64,000 bases of DNA from Kineothrix sp. MB12-C1 (GCF_030863805.1 NZ_CP132957.1:186001-250000); one strand, 5' to 3'. Positions 8,178-18,013 are shown, counted from the stretch's first letter. Numbers and translations are program-made. Notes: generated from the letters alone by a model not told the origin.

Positions 8178-9560
8178 ATGCTAGATACATTACAATCAAT
8201 TGTCACTTCTCTTAACGGATTTTTATGGGGTCCTCCCATGATCATTTTATTAGTAGGAACTCATCTTTTCCTCACCATCCGTACGAGATGTATTCAGAGG
8301 AAAACTTTACTGGCCATTAAACTATCCGTAACAAAGGACGAAGACTCGACCGGAGACATTAGCCAATTCGGTGCTTTAACAACTGCTCTGGCCTCTACTA
8401 TCGGTACCGGAAACATTATCGGCGTGGGTACAGCTATCGCCCTTGGCGGTCCGGGTGCCGTTCTATGGTGCTGGCTTACCGGCGTATTCGGTATCGCCAC
8501 CAAATATGCGGAATCGCTAATCGCTGTTAAATATCGTGTACAAACGAAGGACGGGAAAATGCTGGGTGGTGCCATGTATGCTCTTGAACGCGGATTACAT
8601 ATGAAGTGGCTCGGCATCTTATTTGCTTTTTTCGCTGCTCTCGCTTCCTTCGGTATCGGAAGCGGTGTACAAGTCAATGCGATTGCGGAGGTAGTGGAAA
8701 ACAACCTACATATCGACGGACTCATCGTAGGGATTTTAGTTGCCGCACTGACTACACTCGTTATTTTCGGCGGAGTAAAAAGTATAGCTAACGTATGCGA
8801 AAAACTCGTTCCTTTTATGGCTGTTTTCTATGTTCTCGGATGTATCATTATTTTATGCCTCAACTACGATTACATAATACCTGCGGTTAAGACCATTGTT
8901 GAACTCGCTTTTACAAAAGGTGCTGCTGCCGGGGGATTGGTCGGTTCCGGAATTATGACTGCCGCAAGATACGGTATTGCCAGAGGACTTTTTTCGAATG
9001 AATCAGGCATGGGTTCCGCACCTATCGTAGCAGCTGCCGCGCAGACGAGGAATCCTGTTCGACAAGCGCTTATTTCCTCTACGGGAACTTTCTGGGACAC
9101 AGTAGTCGTATGCCTTATGACAGGACTCGTTTTAGTAAGCAGTATTATGAAAAATCCTTCTATCGACGTATCCGGTATTGATAACGGTGGACAGCTTACT
9201 ACACTCGCATTTAACCAGATTCCGATTTTAGGTCCGATTATTCTTGTATTCGGTATTATTACCTTCGCCTATTCTACAATTTTAGGCTGGTCTTATTATG
9301 GCGAACGCTGTACTGAATATCTTTTCGGCAAGGCAGCTCGTATTCCCTACCGGATTCTTTATATTATAGTTCTTGTTGTCGGCCCGATTATTAGCCTTAA
9401 TCTCGTCTGGGATATCGCAGACACATTGAATGCCTTGATGGCCATTCCTAACTTAATTGCCGTTCTTTTATTATCCGGTGTTATAAAAAAGGAGACTGAC
9501 CATTATTTGAAGCATTTGGATGAAAAAGATAATAGCGAAATCCCTATTGTAAATAAATAA
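8178..9560 (+). CDS. alanine/glycine:cation symporter (AGCS family)
   Basis: A 460-residue polytopic inner-membrane transporter importing alanine or glycine with sodium. The family signature is clear near residues 65-110 (FGALTTALASTIGTGNIIGVGTAIALGGPGAVLWCW), as are GGVKSIANVCEKLVPFMA and the FSNESGMGSAPI loop in the second half. Length is normal (about 450-490). It is followed 20 bases later by a proline-type symporter, so the pair forms an amino-acid uptake operon. The exact substrate cannot be told from sequence. Confidence 0.93.
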   Translation: MLDTLQSIVTSLNGFLWGPPMIILLVGTHLFLTIRTRCIQRKTLLAIKLSVTKDEDSTGDISQFGALTTALASTIGTGNIIGVGTAIALGGPGAVLWCWLTGVFGIATKYAESLIAVKYRVQTKDGKMLGGAMYALERGLHMKWLGILFAFFAALASFGIGSGVQVNAIAEVVENNLHIDGLIVGILVAALTTLVIFGGVKSIANVCEKLVPFMAVFYVLGCIIILCLNYDYIIPAVKTIVELAFTKGAAAGGLVGSGIMTAARYGIARGLFSNESGMGSAPIVAAAAQTRNPVRQALISSTGTFWDTVVVCLMTGLVLVSSIMKNPSIDVSGIDNGGQLTTLAFNQIPILGPIILVFGIITFAYSTILGWSYYGERCTEYLFGKAARIPYRILYIIVLVVGPIISLNLVWDIADTLNALMAIPNLIAVLLLSGVIKKETDHYLKHLDEKDNSEIPIVNK

Positions 9561-9580
9561 TTGTTTTAAGGAGAATTTAT

Positions 9581-11170
9581 ATGACTAGTAATGAAATAAA
9601 AATCTTAATTTCTATGTCTCTTTATATGTTAGGTATTATCGGTATCGGTTTGTTTTTCATGAAAAGAGCGAATAAAAATAGTGAAAACTATTTCCTGGGC
9701 GGTCGTTCTCTCGGCCCTTGGGTCGCTGCTATGAGCGCAGAGGCCTCCGATATGAGCGGATGGCTTCTAATGGGTCTTCCCGGCGTTGCCTATTTCACCG
9801 GAATTGCTGATGCTGCCTGGACAGCTATCGGCCTCGCTCTCGGTACTTACATCAATTGGCTCATCGTAGCTAAGAGATTGCGTCGTTATTCATCTATTAC
9901 CAACGATGCTATTACACTCCCCGACTTTTTCAGCTCCCGTTACCATGAAAGCAAGAAAGTTATTATGACGATTTCTTCTCTTTTCATCCTTATTTTCTTT
10001 ACCGTTTATGCCTCGAGCTGTTTTGTAACTTGCGGAAAACTTTTCTCCAAGTTATTCGGAACTTCTTACCAATCAATGATGATTTTAGGAGCTATATTCG
10101 TTATTGTTTATACCTTCCTTGGCGGTTTTCTTGCCGAAAGTGTTTCTGACTTTGTTCAAGCCTTTGTTATGATATTCGCCCTTTCAGCGATACTGGTTCT
10201 CGGTGTTGTAAATGCAGGCGGAATTGCTTCCGTAGTTACCAACGCACAAGCAATTGACGGTTTCTTCAATTTCTTTACTACAGCATCCCCTTCACTTGAT
10301 ACTGACGGAGTGCAGCAAGTTGCGAATGGTGCTGCTTTATTCGGCGAACCTGCTACCTATGGCTTCCTCACCATTATTTCTACTATGTCCTGGGGACTTG
10401 GTTATTTCGGTATGCCTCAGGTACTGCTTCGCTTCATGGCGATCCGCAAAGCAGAAGAACTGAAAAAGTCAAGGCGTATCGCCACTGTATGGGTACTTAT
10501 CTCCCTTTTCTGTGCTGTTTCTATCGGTGTGATCGGACGAATTCTTTTCCCGGCCGAGACATCTTTATTGACGAGCAGTGGCGCGGAAAATATTTTTGTC
10601 GTATTATCCCAGAGTTTGCTTCCCCCTCTGTTAGCAGGCATCGTTATGGCAGGGATCCTTGCCGCAACTATTAGCTCTTCGGATTCTTATTTGCTGATTG
10701 CAGCTTCGGCCTTTTCTAAGAATATCTATCAGAGCATTCTGAAAAGGGACGCTACCGATAAGCAGGTCATGAAAATATCGCGCATTATCCTCATTGTTAT
10801 ATCCGTAATCGGTATGATAATTGCTCTGGATGAAAACAGTGTTATATTTAAAGTGGTTTCCTTTGCCTGGGCCGGCTTCGGAGCAACTTTTGGCCCCTTG
10901 CTCTTATTCAGCCTCTTCTGGAGACGTACTACGAAGGAAGGAGCTATCGCAGGTATGCTTTCCGGAGGAATCATGGTGTTTTTCTGGAACTTGATAGTGA
11001 AGCCTTTTGGAAAGTCGATCGGGGGTACCTTAGGTGGCATTCTCGGAATCTACGAATTACTGCCGGCATTCTTAATCTCCTGCGCATTTATTATTATTTT
11101 CTCCCTTTTAAGCAAAGGACCTTCCGGAGAAATAATTAAAGAGTTTGAGTTGGCACGAAAAAAAGACTGA
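9581..11170 (+). CDS. putP: sodium/proline symporter (SSS family, PutP-like)
   Basis: A 529-residue sodium:solute symporter with about 13 membrane segments. The N-terminal motif SAEASDMSGWLLMGLPG closely matches the PutP sodium/proline site (SAGASDMSGWLLMGLPG). The GGFLAESVSDFVQ and AAGILAATISSSDS-like motifs (here MAGILAATISSSDS) are also present. An AGGAG ribosome site precedes the ATG. It is the second gene of a two-symporter operon and is followed by a strong terminator at 11278-11321. Proline is the likely substrate; related solutes remain possible. Confidence 0.9.
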   Translation: MTSNEIKILISMSLYMLGIIGIGLFFMKRANKNSENYFLGGRSLGPWVAAMSAEASDMSGWLLMGLPGVAYFTGIADAAWTAIGLALGTYINWLIVAKRLRRYSSITNDAITLPDFFSSRYHESKKVIMTISSLFILIFFTVYASSCFVTCGKLFSKLFGTSYQSMMILGAIFVIVYTFLGGFLAESVSDFVQAFVMIFALSAILVLGVVNAGGIASVVTNAQAIDGFFNFFTTASPSLDTDGVQQVANGAALFGEPATYGFLTIISTMSWGLGYFGMPQVLLRFMAIRKAEELKKSRRIATVWVLISLFCAVSIGVIGRILFPAETSLLTSSGAENIFVVLSQSLLPPLLAGIVMAGILAATISSSDSYLLIAASAFSKNIYQSILKRDATDKQVMKISRIILIVISVIGMIIALDENSVIFKVVSFAWAGFGATFGPLLLFSLFWRRTTKEGAIAGMLSGGIMVFFWNLIVKPFGKSIGGTLGGILGIYELLPAFLISCAFIIIFSLLSKGPSGEIIKEFELARKKD

Positions 11171-11277
11171 GGTCGGTGCATCTTTATTTGTCTTTAATGA
11201 TTGCATTATAATTGAATTGTATTTTGCACTTATAGATATATTAGCTTACGATATTATTGTATATAAATCGAAAGAAA

Positions 11278-11321
11278 GAGGATATATGCGGCCACTGCGA
11301 GCCCTTATATATCCTCTTTTT
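11278..11321 (+). terminator. intrinsic terminator after putP
   Basis: GAGGATATA (11278-11286) pairs with TATATCCTC (11308-11316) around a GC-rich loop, followed by TTTTT. Confidence 0.75.
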
Positions 11322-11375
11322 ATATCCTTTTAATATTTATTATGAATGTTGAGTAATTGATTGTTGGTTGTCGAA

Positions 11376-11606
11376 AGCCTTACCTCTGTCACATTGGTTT
11401 TCTTTCCGGTGCGCGCGGCTTGTATTTTCTAAATGAAACCGGAAAGATATTGGCAAGGAACGGGGCGGCAGCTAGGTACATCCTTGTACCAATCTGCCTA
11501 AACACCGCCTCCATGCGGTGTTTGCCCTGCCTGCCCTATGATTTCATTAAGAAAATCTGGCGCCGCTTGCCGACGGAAAGAAAACCAACATGTCAGAGGT
11601 AAGGCT
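11376..11606. repeat. ~231-bp imperfect palindrome with branched head (element 1)
   Basis: A 13-bp perfect outer arm (11376-11388 with 11594-11606) continues into TTGGTTTTCTTTCCG (11394-11408) paired with CGGAAAGAAAACCAA (11574-11588). Further in, TTTTCTAAATGAAA pairs loosely with TTTCATTAAGAAAA. The head holds two local hairpins: GGCAG-GGTAC/GTACC-CTGCC (about 11466-11498) and AAACACCG/CGGTGTTT (about 11500-11523). No coding sequence or flanking direct repeat is evident. It could be a structured RNA, a non-autonomous mobile element or a long-hairpin terminator-like sequence. Confidence 0.8.
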
Positions 11607-11717
11607 ATTTCTACATATCGAATAAGAAAGTTTCTGTTTCTCATCATTCTCTAAATAATTTAAGGGAGAATATAAGAAAGAAATAGTGAATAGTCGGCTA
11701 TTCTATAACGTAAATTA
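11607..11717. other. AT-rich spacer between the two palindromes
   Basis: No gene is seen. A short hairpin GAATAG/CTATTC lies at about 11688-11703, and TTCTC..GAGAA pairing is possible around 11650-11672. Confidence 0.4.
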
Positions 11718-11945
11718 TGCCTTCACGGTCCGAATATGGTACGAAAAGGGAGAACGCAGCACCATAGCACTTCTTAGTGTGTACTTCAAAGAAACAGTAA
11801 GGTGAGGCATGGATGCCGAGCCAGCCCCGCCACGACAGGACGTCGTGTCAGGGGCGCTTACGTCCATTTCCGACTACCTTTTGTACACACATAGAAGTTC
11901 TTGGTGCGAAGTGTTCTTTCATACCACGTTCGGACCGTGAAGGCA
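11718..11945. repeat. ~228-bp imperfect palindrome with branched head (element 2)
   Basis: A 17-bp perfect outer arm: TGCCTTCACGGTCCGAA (11718-11734) pairs with 11929-11945. The stem continues imperfectly (TGGTACGAAA with TTTCATACCA; GTGTGTAC with GTACACAC). The head contains GGCATGGATGCC (11806-11817) and a hairpin CCCC-CACGAC/GTCGTG-GGGG (about 11825-11854). It matches element 1 in size and shape, but their sequences are not alike beyond the GCCTT at the arm ends. No protein-coding capacity is convincing. Confidence 0.8.
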
Positions 11946-11991
11946 GTCACAACCTTTATCCAGTTTAATCTTTACCAATACCTCTATATAG

Positions 11992-12049
11992 AAAAAGACC
12001 CGCCTCCATCAAGCTGTTACATCCAACAACTGACAGAAGCGAGTCTTTT
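11992..12049 (-). terminator. intrinsic terminator after tpiA
   Basis: On the minus strand AAGACTCGCTTC pairs fully (with G-T wobbles) with GAGGCGGGTCTT, followed by TTTTT. It lies about 40 bases beyond the tpiA stop. Confidence 0.75.
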
Positions 12050-12086
12050 CTTTATTTATATATGCGCACCACCGCATATATAATTC

Positions 12087-12836
12087 TTATTTGTAATTTA
12101 CAATCTTGCCAAAGTCCGGTTTAAGAGCAGCTCCGCCTACAAGGCCGCCGTCGATATCAGGCTGTGTAAATAATTCAGGTGCGCTTGCTGCTGATACAGA
12201 ACCGCCATACTGAATACGGATTGCTGCTGCAGTAGCATCATCATAGATCTCTGCAATGCAGTCACGGATTGCTTTACATACTTCCTGAGCCTGCTCAGTA
12301 GTTGCAACCTTACCTGTACCAATTGCCCAGATAGGCTCGTAAGCGATAACTGCCTCTGCTGCCTGCTCTGCCGTTACATTTAAGAAAGCAATCTTAATCT
12401 GCTGACGAATCCAGTCAATCGTGATGCCCTGTTCTCTCTGCGTCAAACTTTCACCACAGCAAACTATAGGTGTAATACCATGCTCAAATGCTTTTAATAC
12501 CTTTTTATTTACAATTTCATCTGTCTCAGCAAAGTATTCTCTTCTTTCGGAGTGTCCGATAATTACATATTTTACTCCAACATCAGTTAACATCTTAGGA
12601 GAAATCTCACCTGTGAAAGCACCGCTCTCTTCATAGTACATATTCTCTGCACCGATATTGATATTAGAGCCTTTAGCCGCCTCCATCGCCGGAATGATGT
12701 CAATTGCAGGCACACAAAATACTACGTCTGCATCTTCTGTTGCTACTAAAGGTTTTAATGTATTTACTAATTCTACCGCTTCACTGGGAGTCATATTCAT
12801 CTTCCAGTTTCCTGCAATAATTTTCTTTCTTGCCAT
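12087..12836 (-). CDS. tpiA: triosephosphate isomerase
   Basis: A 249-residue cytoplasmic TIM barrel that interconverts dihydroxyacetone phosphate and glyceraldehyde-3-phosphate. The catalytic residues are present: Lys in AGNWKMN, His in [11 protein letters not shown] and the loop-6 Glu in [12 protein letters not shown]. The phosphate-binding YGGSVSA and GLVGGAAL near the C-terminus are intact. Length is standard. It is the last gene of gap-pgk-tpiA, 43 bases after pgk, and is followed by a strong terminator. Confidence 0.97.
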   Translation of the reverse strand: MARKKIIAGNWKMNMTPSEAVELVNTLKPLVATEDADVVFCVPAIDIIPAMEAAKGSNINIGAENMYYEESGAFTGEISPKMLTDVGVKYVIIGHSERREYFAETDEIVNKKVLKAFEHGITPIVCCGESLTQREQGITIDWIRQQIKIAFLNVTAEQAAEAVIAYEPIWAIGTGKVATTEQAQEVCKAIRDCIAEIYDDATAAAIRIQYGGSVSAASAPELFTQPDIDGGLVGGAALKPDFGKIVNYK

Positions 12837-12879
12837 TTTTATAATCTCCTGTTAATACGAACTTATCGCTCGCCTTTTA

Positions 12880-14088
12880 TTATTTGTCGTTAGCTGCAGC
12901 AACACCCGGAAGTTCTTTTCCTTCGAGGAACTCTAAGGATGCACCGCCGCCTGTAGAAATATGTGTCATTTTATCGCCGAAACCTAACTGATTAACTGCT
13001 GCTGCAGAGTCACCACCGCCGATAATCGTTGTTGCATCTGTCTCAGCGAGAGATTTTGCCACTGCAATTGTGCCTTTTGCTAGAACCGGATTCTCGAATA
13101 CACCCATAGGTCCGTTCCAAACAACTGTCTTAGCGGATTTCACAGCTTCTGCATAAACTTCTGCTGTCTTTGTTCCAATATCAAGACCTTCCATATCAGC
13201 AGGAATGTTCTCAGAATCCACTACGGATACTTCGATTTCTGCATCGATAGGATTGGGGAAGGATGCTGCAATTGTTGTATCTTCAGGAAGAAGAAGCTTC
13301 TTGCCAAGCTTTTCTGCTTTTTCCATCATTTCCTTACAATAATCGAGTTTCTCCAAGTCTACTAAAGAATTCCCTACTTCATAGCCTTTTGCTTTTAAGA
13401 AGGTAAATGCCATACCTCCACCGATAATAAGTGTATCACATTTCTCCAACAGGTTGGAAATAACATTGAGTTTATCCGCAACCTTAGCTCCGCCAAGAAT
13501 CGCAACGAAAGGTCTCTCCGGAGATTCCACTGCGTTTCCTAAGAAATCAATTTCTTTCTGCATTAAGTAACCAACTACTGCAGTATCTACAAGCTCTGCT
13601 ACACCTACGTTGGAGCAATGTGCTCTGTGTGCCGTACCAAAAGCATCGTTAACGAAAACATCACAAATAGAAGCTAATTCCTTAGAGAAAGCTTCTCCAT
13701 TTTTCGTTTCTTCTATTCTGTAACGTGTATTCTCAAGTAAAATTACATCGCCATCATTCATTGCTTCCACTGCTGCTTTTGCATTAGGGCCTACTACTTC
13801 AGCGTCCGCCGCAAATTTCACTTCCTGTCCGAGCAATTCAGATAACTTTACAGCAACCGGAGCCAAAGACAGTTCCGGTTTCGCTTCTCCCTTCGGTTTG
13901 CCAAGGTGAGAGCAAAGAATTACTTTTCCACCGTCAGCGACCAATTTCTTAATCGTAGGAAGAGCTGCTGTCAAACGGTTCGTATCCGTAATAACGCCAC
14001 CCTTAAGAGGAACGTTAAAGTCGCATCTGCAAAGTACGCGTTTGCCTTTTACGTTAATATCATCCACCGATTTTTTGTTTAATCCCAT
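12880..14088 (-). CDS. pgk: phosphoglycerate kinase
   Basis: A 402-residue enzyme moving phosphate between 1,3-bisphosphoglycerate and ADP. It has the N-terminal substrate motif [18 protein letters not shown], the hinge region and the C-terminal nucleotide loop [13 protein letters not shown] ending in [13 protein letters not shown]. The start is ATG at 14088, 7 bases after GGAGG; an ATG further upstream overlaps the ribosome site itself. It lies between gap and tpiA. A 9-bp hairpin in the gap-pgk interval may adjust relative expression. Confidence 0.97.
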   Translation of the reverse strand: MGLNKKSVDDINVKGKRVLCRCDFNVPLKGGVITDTNRLTAALPTIKKLVADGGKVILCSHLGKPKGEAKPELSLAPVAVKLSELLGQEVKFAADAEVVGPNAKAAVEAMNDGDVILLENTRYRIEETKNGEAFSKELASICDVFVNDAFGTAHRAHCSNVGVAELVDTAVVGYLMQKEIDFLGNAVESPERPFVAILGGAKVADKLNVISNLLEKCDTLIIGGGMAFTFLKAKGYEVGNSLVDLEKLDYCKEMMEKAEKLGKKLLLPEDTTIAASFPNPIDAEIEVSVVDSENIPADMEGLDIGTKTAEVYAEAVKSAKTVVWNGPMGVFENPVLAKGTIAVAKSLAETDATTIIGGGDSAAAVNQLGFGDKMTHISTGGGASLEFLEGKELPGVAAANDK

Positions 14089-14126
14089 ATTTATTTCCTC
14101 CATTTTAAGTTATAAAAATGTAATAA

Positions 14127-14149
14127 GGTCCGGTCCATAAGACCGGACC
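14127..14149 (-). terminator. intercistronic hairpin between gap and pgk
   Basis: GGTCCGGTC (14127-14135) pairs perfectly with GACCGGACC (14141-14149) around a 5-base loop. On the minus strand only TTATT follows, so it more likely acts as a weak terminator or an mRNA stability element that keeps gap more abundant. Confidence 0.5.
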
Positions 14150-14183
14150 CTTATAGGTCTTCAATACCTTAAATAACGAACGA

Positions 14184-15185
14184 TTAGCCTAATTCAGCGA
14201 AGTATTTGATTGTACGAACCATCTGCGATACATAGCTGTTCTCATTGTCATACCAGGAAACAACCTGAACAAGGTTATTGGAACCAACCATTGTCTGAGT
14301 AGCATCGAATAAAGATCCGAATGTGCTTCCAATAACGTCACTGGATACGATTTCGTCAGTTGTATAACCAAAAGATTCTGTAGCTGCTGCTTTCATAGCC
14401 GCATTGATTTCATCTTTTGTTACAGTTTTCTCTACTGTTGCAACTAAAATAGTTGTAGAACCTGTAGGTGTAGGTACACGCTGAGCGGAACCGATTAATT
14501 TGCCATTCAAATCAGGAATAACAAGGCCAATTGCTTTTGCAGCACCTGTGGAGTTAGGAACGATGTTGCAAGCGCCTGCACGGCTTCTTCTCTTATCGCC
14601 TTTTCTCTGAGGTCCGTCAAGGATCATCTGATCGCCTGTGTAAGCATGAACTGTTGTCATGATACCGGATTTGATTGTAGCAAGATCATTTAAAGCCTTT
14701 GCCATAGGAGCTAAGCAGTTTGTTGTACAAGAAGCTGCGGAGATAACCGTATCTTCTTTTGTCAATACTTCATGGTTTACATTGAAAACAACGGTAGGAA
14801 GATCATCTCCAGCCGGAGCGGAAATAACAACCTTCTTAGCGCCTGCTGCAATATGAGCAGATGCTTTGTCTTTGGATGTATAGAAACCTGTACATTCAAG
14901 AACTACGTCTACATCTAATTCGCCCCAAGGAAGTTCTGAAGCGTTAGCTTTTGCATAGATTGTAATTTTTTTACCGTTTACAGTAATGGAATCTTCACCA
15001 TATTCTACAGCGCTTGCATATTTGTAATTACCCTGTGCTGTATCATATTTTAATAAATGAGCAAGCATCTCAGGACTTGTTAAGTCATTGATTGCTACCA
15101 CTTCATATCCTTCTGCATCGAACATCTGTCTGAATGCAAGACGACCAATACGACCAAAACCATTAATTGCTACTTTTACTGCCAT
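14184..15185 (-). CDS. gap: glyceraldehyde-3-phosphate dehydrogenase
   Basis: A 333-residue NAD-dependent enzyme making 1,3-bisphosphoglycerate from glyceraldehyde-3-phosphate. The Rossmann start [13 protein letters not shown], the active-site [12 protein letters not shown] with the catalytic Cys, and [15 protein letters not shown] at the C-terminus are all intact. AGGAGG lies upstream of the ATG. It is the first gene of the operon, with its own promoter about 85 bases upstream and no adjacent cggR-type regulator in the window. Confidence 0.97.
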   Translation of the reverse strand: MAVKVAINGFGRIGRLAFRQMFDAEGYEVVAINDLTSPEMLAHLLKYDTAQGNYKYASAVEYGEDSITVNGKKITIYAKANASELPWGELDVDVVLECTGFYTSKDKASAHIAAGAKKVVISAPAGDDLPTVVFNVNHEVLTKEDTVISAASCTTNCLAPMAKALNDLATIKSGIMTTVHAYTGDQMILDGPQRKGDKRRSRAGACNIVPNSTGAAKAIGLVIPDLNGKLIGSAQRVPTPTGSTTILVATVEKTVTKDEINAAMKAAATESFGYTTDEIVSSDVIGSTFGSLFDATQTMVGSNNLVQVVSWYDNENSYVSQMVRTIKYFAELG

Positions 15186-15267
15186 TTTAGATTCCTCCTA
15201 AAAATGTATTTGTTTATATTATTTTGCAACCAAAGTATCTGATTGTCAAAACTTTATCAGCAGATTC

Positions 15268-15296
15268 ATTTTACCTAATTTGTCCAAATAATTCAA
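15268..15296 (-). promoter_or_regulatory. promoter for gap-pgk-tpiA
   Basis: TTGAAT (15291-15296), 17-base spacer, TAAAAT (15268-15273), minus strand. A second TTGACA lies nearer the gene at about 15243-15248 but has no good -10 at standard spacing. Confidence 0.5.
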
Positions 15297-15488
15297 GTCG
15301 TAAATAAAAAATATTTCTTTTTTGTTTGTTTTTTTATAGTTTATTGGTATTTCCTTTCCACATCTTAGGAGAAATGCTAAATATAATATGGATATTCACT
15401 ACCTTCACAGTTGCAATACAATTATCTCGTTGCCTTTTTCAAATATATCATATACACTTTATCTATAAACGAAAAGGAGGGACAAACT

Positions 15489-16307
15489 ATGAGTATCTTG
15501 TCCGATTATCATCTTCATTCTTCTTTCTCAGGCGATTCCAATACTCCTATGGACGTTATGATCGAAAAAGGAATTTCCCTCGGCCTTAAAAATATGTGCT
15601 TTACCGAACATATGGATATCGATTACACCTATATAAAAGAAGAAGATATCGGTATGTTCGACTTAAATACCGATTCTTATCTTTTCGACTTGATTAAATA
15701 TAGAGAAAAATATAAGGATCAAATCAATATTTACTTCGGCGTCGAACTCGGGCTGCAGCCTCACATCGCGAAAAAATTATCAAGCTATGTTAAAAGCTAT
15801 GATTTTGATTTCGTTATCGGCTCTTCTCATATTTGCAATAAGAAAGATCCTTATTTCCCGCAATTCTATGAAGGCAGGTCCGAAGAGGAGGCTTACCGCG
15901 AATACTTCTCTTCCATCCTGGATAACCTTAAGGTCTTTCATAATTTTGATGTATATGGACATTTAGACTATGTAGTGCGCTATGGTCCTAATCGCGACAA
16001 GGATTATTCCTATGAAAAATATAAAGATATTCTGGATATCATCCTTATGCGCCTTATCGATATGGAAAAAGGGATTGAAATCAATACGGGAGGCGTCTCC
16101 TACGGTTTAAAAGAATTAAATCCATGCACCGGTATTATCAGGCGCTACCGGGAGCTTGGCGGAGAAATCATTACGATTGGTTCCGATGCCCATACACCGG
16201 AACGGATTACCAAAGCCTTTGATCGCGCTGCCAATATCTTAAAGGAGTGCGGATATCGATATTATTCGATATTTGCCGGGCGAATGCCTGAATACATCAA
16301 ACTATAG
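15489..16307 (+). CDS. hisJ: PHP-domain histidinol-phosphatase family protein
   Basis: A 272-residue metal-dependent phosphoesterase of the HisK/HisJ type, expected to convert histidinol phosphate to histidinol. It carries the PHP motifs YHLHSSFS, FTEHMDID, GVELGLQPH, GSSHI, YGHLDYVVRYG and the C-terminal GSDAHTPERI. The ATG at 15489 has GGAGG 6 bases upstream. It stands alone rather than in a his operon, so another phosphoester substrate cannot be excluded. Confidence 0.82.
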   Translation: MSILSDYHLHSSFSGDSNTPMDVMIEKGISLGLKNMCFTEHMDIDYTYIKEEDIGMFDLNTDSYLFDLIKYREKYKDQINIYFGVELGLQPHIAKKLSSYVKSYDFDFVIGSSHICNKKDPYFPQFYEGRSEEEAYREYFSSILDNLKVFHNFDVYGHLDYVVRYGPNRDKDYSYEKYKDILDIILMRLIDMEKGIEINTGGVSYGLKELNPCTGIIRRYRELGGEIITIGSDAHTPERITKAFDRAANILKECGYRYYSIFAGRMPEYIKL

Positions 16308-16343
16308 CATATATGGAATTACCGCAGCTTATTTGCTTCACAT

Positions 16344-16371
16344 GTAACTGTGAGGATACACTGAACAGTTA
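16344..16371. repeat. GTAACT palindromic repeat, short form
   Basis: GTAACTGT..ACAGTTA with the TACACTGAACAG core, 2 bases beyond the mnmA stop. Member of the dispersed family described in the findings. Confidence 0.7.
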
Positions 16372-16373
16372 GG

Positions 16374-17453
16374 TTATTTTACAATCGTTCCGCCGCCCAG
16401 TACATAATTATCTTCATAAAATACCACAGCCTGTCCCGGCGTTATTGCCCGGACGGGCTCATCAAAGGTACATCTGACTTCATCTTCTCCCACTTTTTCT
16501 ATCAGGCAGGGCGCTCCTTGGTGAGCATATCTGATTTTGGCCGTTACTTTCCTCGGCGCTGTTAAATCTTCCATCCCCATATAATTGATTTGATTGCAGA
16601 TCAACTCTTTCGAAAAAACGTCTTCACTTTCACCAATCACCACTTCATTTGTTTCCGGGCGTATCTGCGTTACGAATACCGGGTGCCCCATAGAAAGGTT
16701 CAATCCTTTTCTTTGCCCTATCGTATAATGAGTGATTCCTTTATGCCGGCCAATAACTTCCCCTGTTACCGATACGAAGTTCCCTTCTCCCGGCACACAT
16801 CCGTCCGCTTCTCTATCGATAAAGGCCGCATAATCATTATCAGGAATAAAACAAATCTCCTGACTATCCGGCTTGTGAGCTACCGGCATCCCCAAGTTCT
16901 TGGCAATTTGGCGGATTTCATCCTTAACATAAGCACCTACCGGCATTAACGTATGCGCAAGCTGGTACTGCGTCAGATTATACAGCGCATAGGTTTGATC
17001 CTTAGCTGCTGTCACCGAATTACAAATAGCATATCTTCCGTTCGTAAGCTTTGTTATCTGTGCATAATGTCCCGTAGCGATATAGTCTGCCCCGATATCC
17101 ATACTTCTTTTTAACAAGGACTCCCACTTCACATAACGGTTACACGCAATACAGGGGTTAGGAGTCCTCCCGTGAAGATATTCCTCCACGAAATAGCTCA
17201 TAACCCTATCTTTGAAATCTTGTTTAAAGTTCATGACATAATAAGGGATATCGAGAAACTGTGCCACCCTCCTGGCATCATCTACTGCACTGAGACCACA
17301 GCATCCGCCATTTTCCTCCACTTCCGCTTCATGCTCATCCTGCCAAATCTGCATGGTAACTCCGATTACGTCATAACCTTCTTCTTTTAACAAATAAGCC
17401 GCCACAGAGGAGTCCACTCCTCCCGACATGCCTACTACTACTTTCTTTTTCAT
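16374..17453 (-). CDS. mnmA: tRNA-specific 2-thiouridylase MnmA
   Basis: A 359-residue enzyme that thiolates U34 of tRNA-Lys, -Glu and -Gln using ATP and sulfur relayed from a cysteine desulfurase. The PP-loop [15 protein letters not shown] opens the protein. The two catalytic cysteines are expected in [12 protein letters not shown] and [16 protein letters not shown] and the C-terminal beta-barrel region are present. It begins 3 bases after iscU, in an iscS-iscU-mnmA operon that supplies the sulfur donor together with its user. Confidence 0.96.
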   Translation of the reverse strand: MKKKVVVGMSGGVDSSVAAYLLKEEGYDVIGVTMQIWQDEHEAEVEENGGCCGLSAVDDARRVAQFLDIPYYVMNFKQDFKDRVMSYFVEEYLHGRTPNPCIACNRYVKWESLLKRSMDIGADYIATGHYAQITKLTNGRYAICNSVTAAKDQTYALYNLTQYQLAHTLMPVGAYVKDEIRQIAKNLGMPVAHKPDSQEICFIPDNDYAAFIDREADGCVPGEGNFVSVTGEVIGRHKGITHYTIGQRKGLNLSMGHPVFVTQIRPETNEVVIGESEDVFSKELICNQINYMGMEDLTAPRKVTAKIRYAHQGAPCLIEKVGEDEVRCTFDEPVRAITPGQAVVFYEDNYVLGGGTIVK

Positions 17454-17456
17454 GAA

Positions 17457-17900
17457 TTAATATTCTTCCTCTTCTGCTTCTTCGTCTTCATGAATATCTG
17501 ACTTAGGTGGCTCCAATCCCTCAATTTTAATATTATGCTTCTGCGCATAATCCCAAAGTGCTGCATGAATTGCTTCCTCCGCCAGTAAAGAGCAGTGCAC
17601 CTTCACCGTCGGAAGTCCGTCAAGCGCTTCCATTACCGCCTTATTCGTAACTAATAAAGCTTCCTGAACTGTTTTGCCTTTTACAAGCTCCGTTGCCATA
17701 CTGCTCGTAGCAACTGCCGCACCGCAACCGAAAGTTTTGAACTTGCAGTCATTGATAACCCCATTTTCGTCAATATCCAAATACATACGCATAATATCGC
17801 CACATTTTGCATTGCCTACCGTACCCACACCGCTGGCATTATCTATCTCGCCTACATTGCGTGGATTCTCAAAATGATCCATTACTTTTTCTGTATACAT
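17457..17900 (-). CDS. iscU: IscU/NifU-like iron-sulfur cluster scaffold
   Basis: A 147-residue scaffold on which iron-sulfur clusters are built from sulfur supplied by the desulfurase. The three cluster cysteines are in NAKCGDIM, KTFGCGAAVA and KVHCSLLA, and the Asp of KCGD is present. The C-terminus has an extra acidic tail (EDEEAEEEEY). It lies between iscS and mnmA. No iscR or hscAB genes are nearby, as is typical of clostridial two-gene isc loci. Confidence 0.94.
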   Translation of the reverse strand: MYTEKVMDHFENPRNVGEIDNASGVGTVGNAKCGDIMRMYLDIDENGVINDCKFKTFGCGAAVATSSMATELVKGKTVQEALLVTNKAVMEALDGLPTVKVHCSLLAEEAIHAALWDYAQKHNIKIEGLEPPKSDIHEDEEAEEEEY

Positions 17901-17950
17901 TATTTCATTCCTCCATATCTAATGGTAATCAAAATCCCTATTAAATACAT

Positions 17951-17977
17951 GTAACAGTCCTATCCTCTCACTGTTAC
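17951..17977. repeat. GTAACA palindromic repeat, short form
   Basis: GTAACAGT..ACTGTTAC in the iscS-iscU interval; same 27-base layout as the family, with compensating changes in both arms. Confidence 0.65.
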
Positions 17978-18013
17978 AAATACCTACAACCCGCTTCCGA
18001 ATAATTCAGCTGT

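Noticed and set aside
11357-11602. An 81-codon reading frame covering most of palindrome element 1
   Set aside because: It has no ribosome site, is formed by inverted-repeat arms, and its protein has no recognisable features. The palindrome itself is the simpler explanation.
11901-12083. A 60-codon reading frame across the end of palindrome element 2 and the tpiA terminator
   Set aside because: It spans a structural element and a terminator; no ribosome site and no similarity.
15243-15248. TTGACA close to gap as the main promoter
   Set aside because: No reasonable -10 at 16-18 bases; the TTGAAT-17-TAAAAT pair further upstream fits better.
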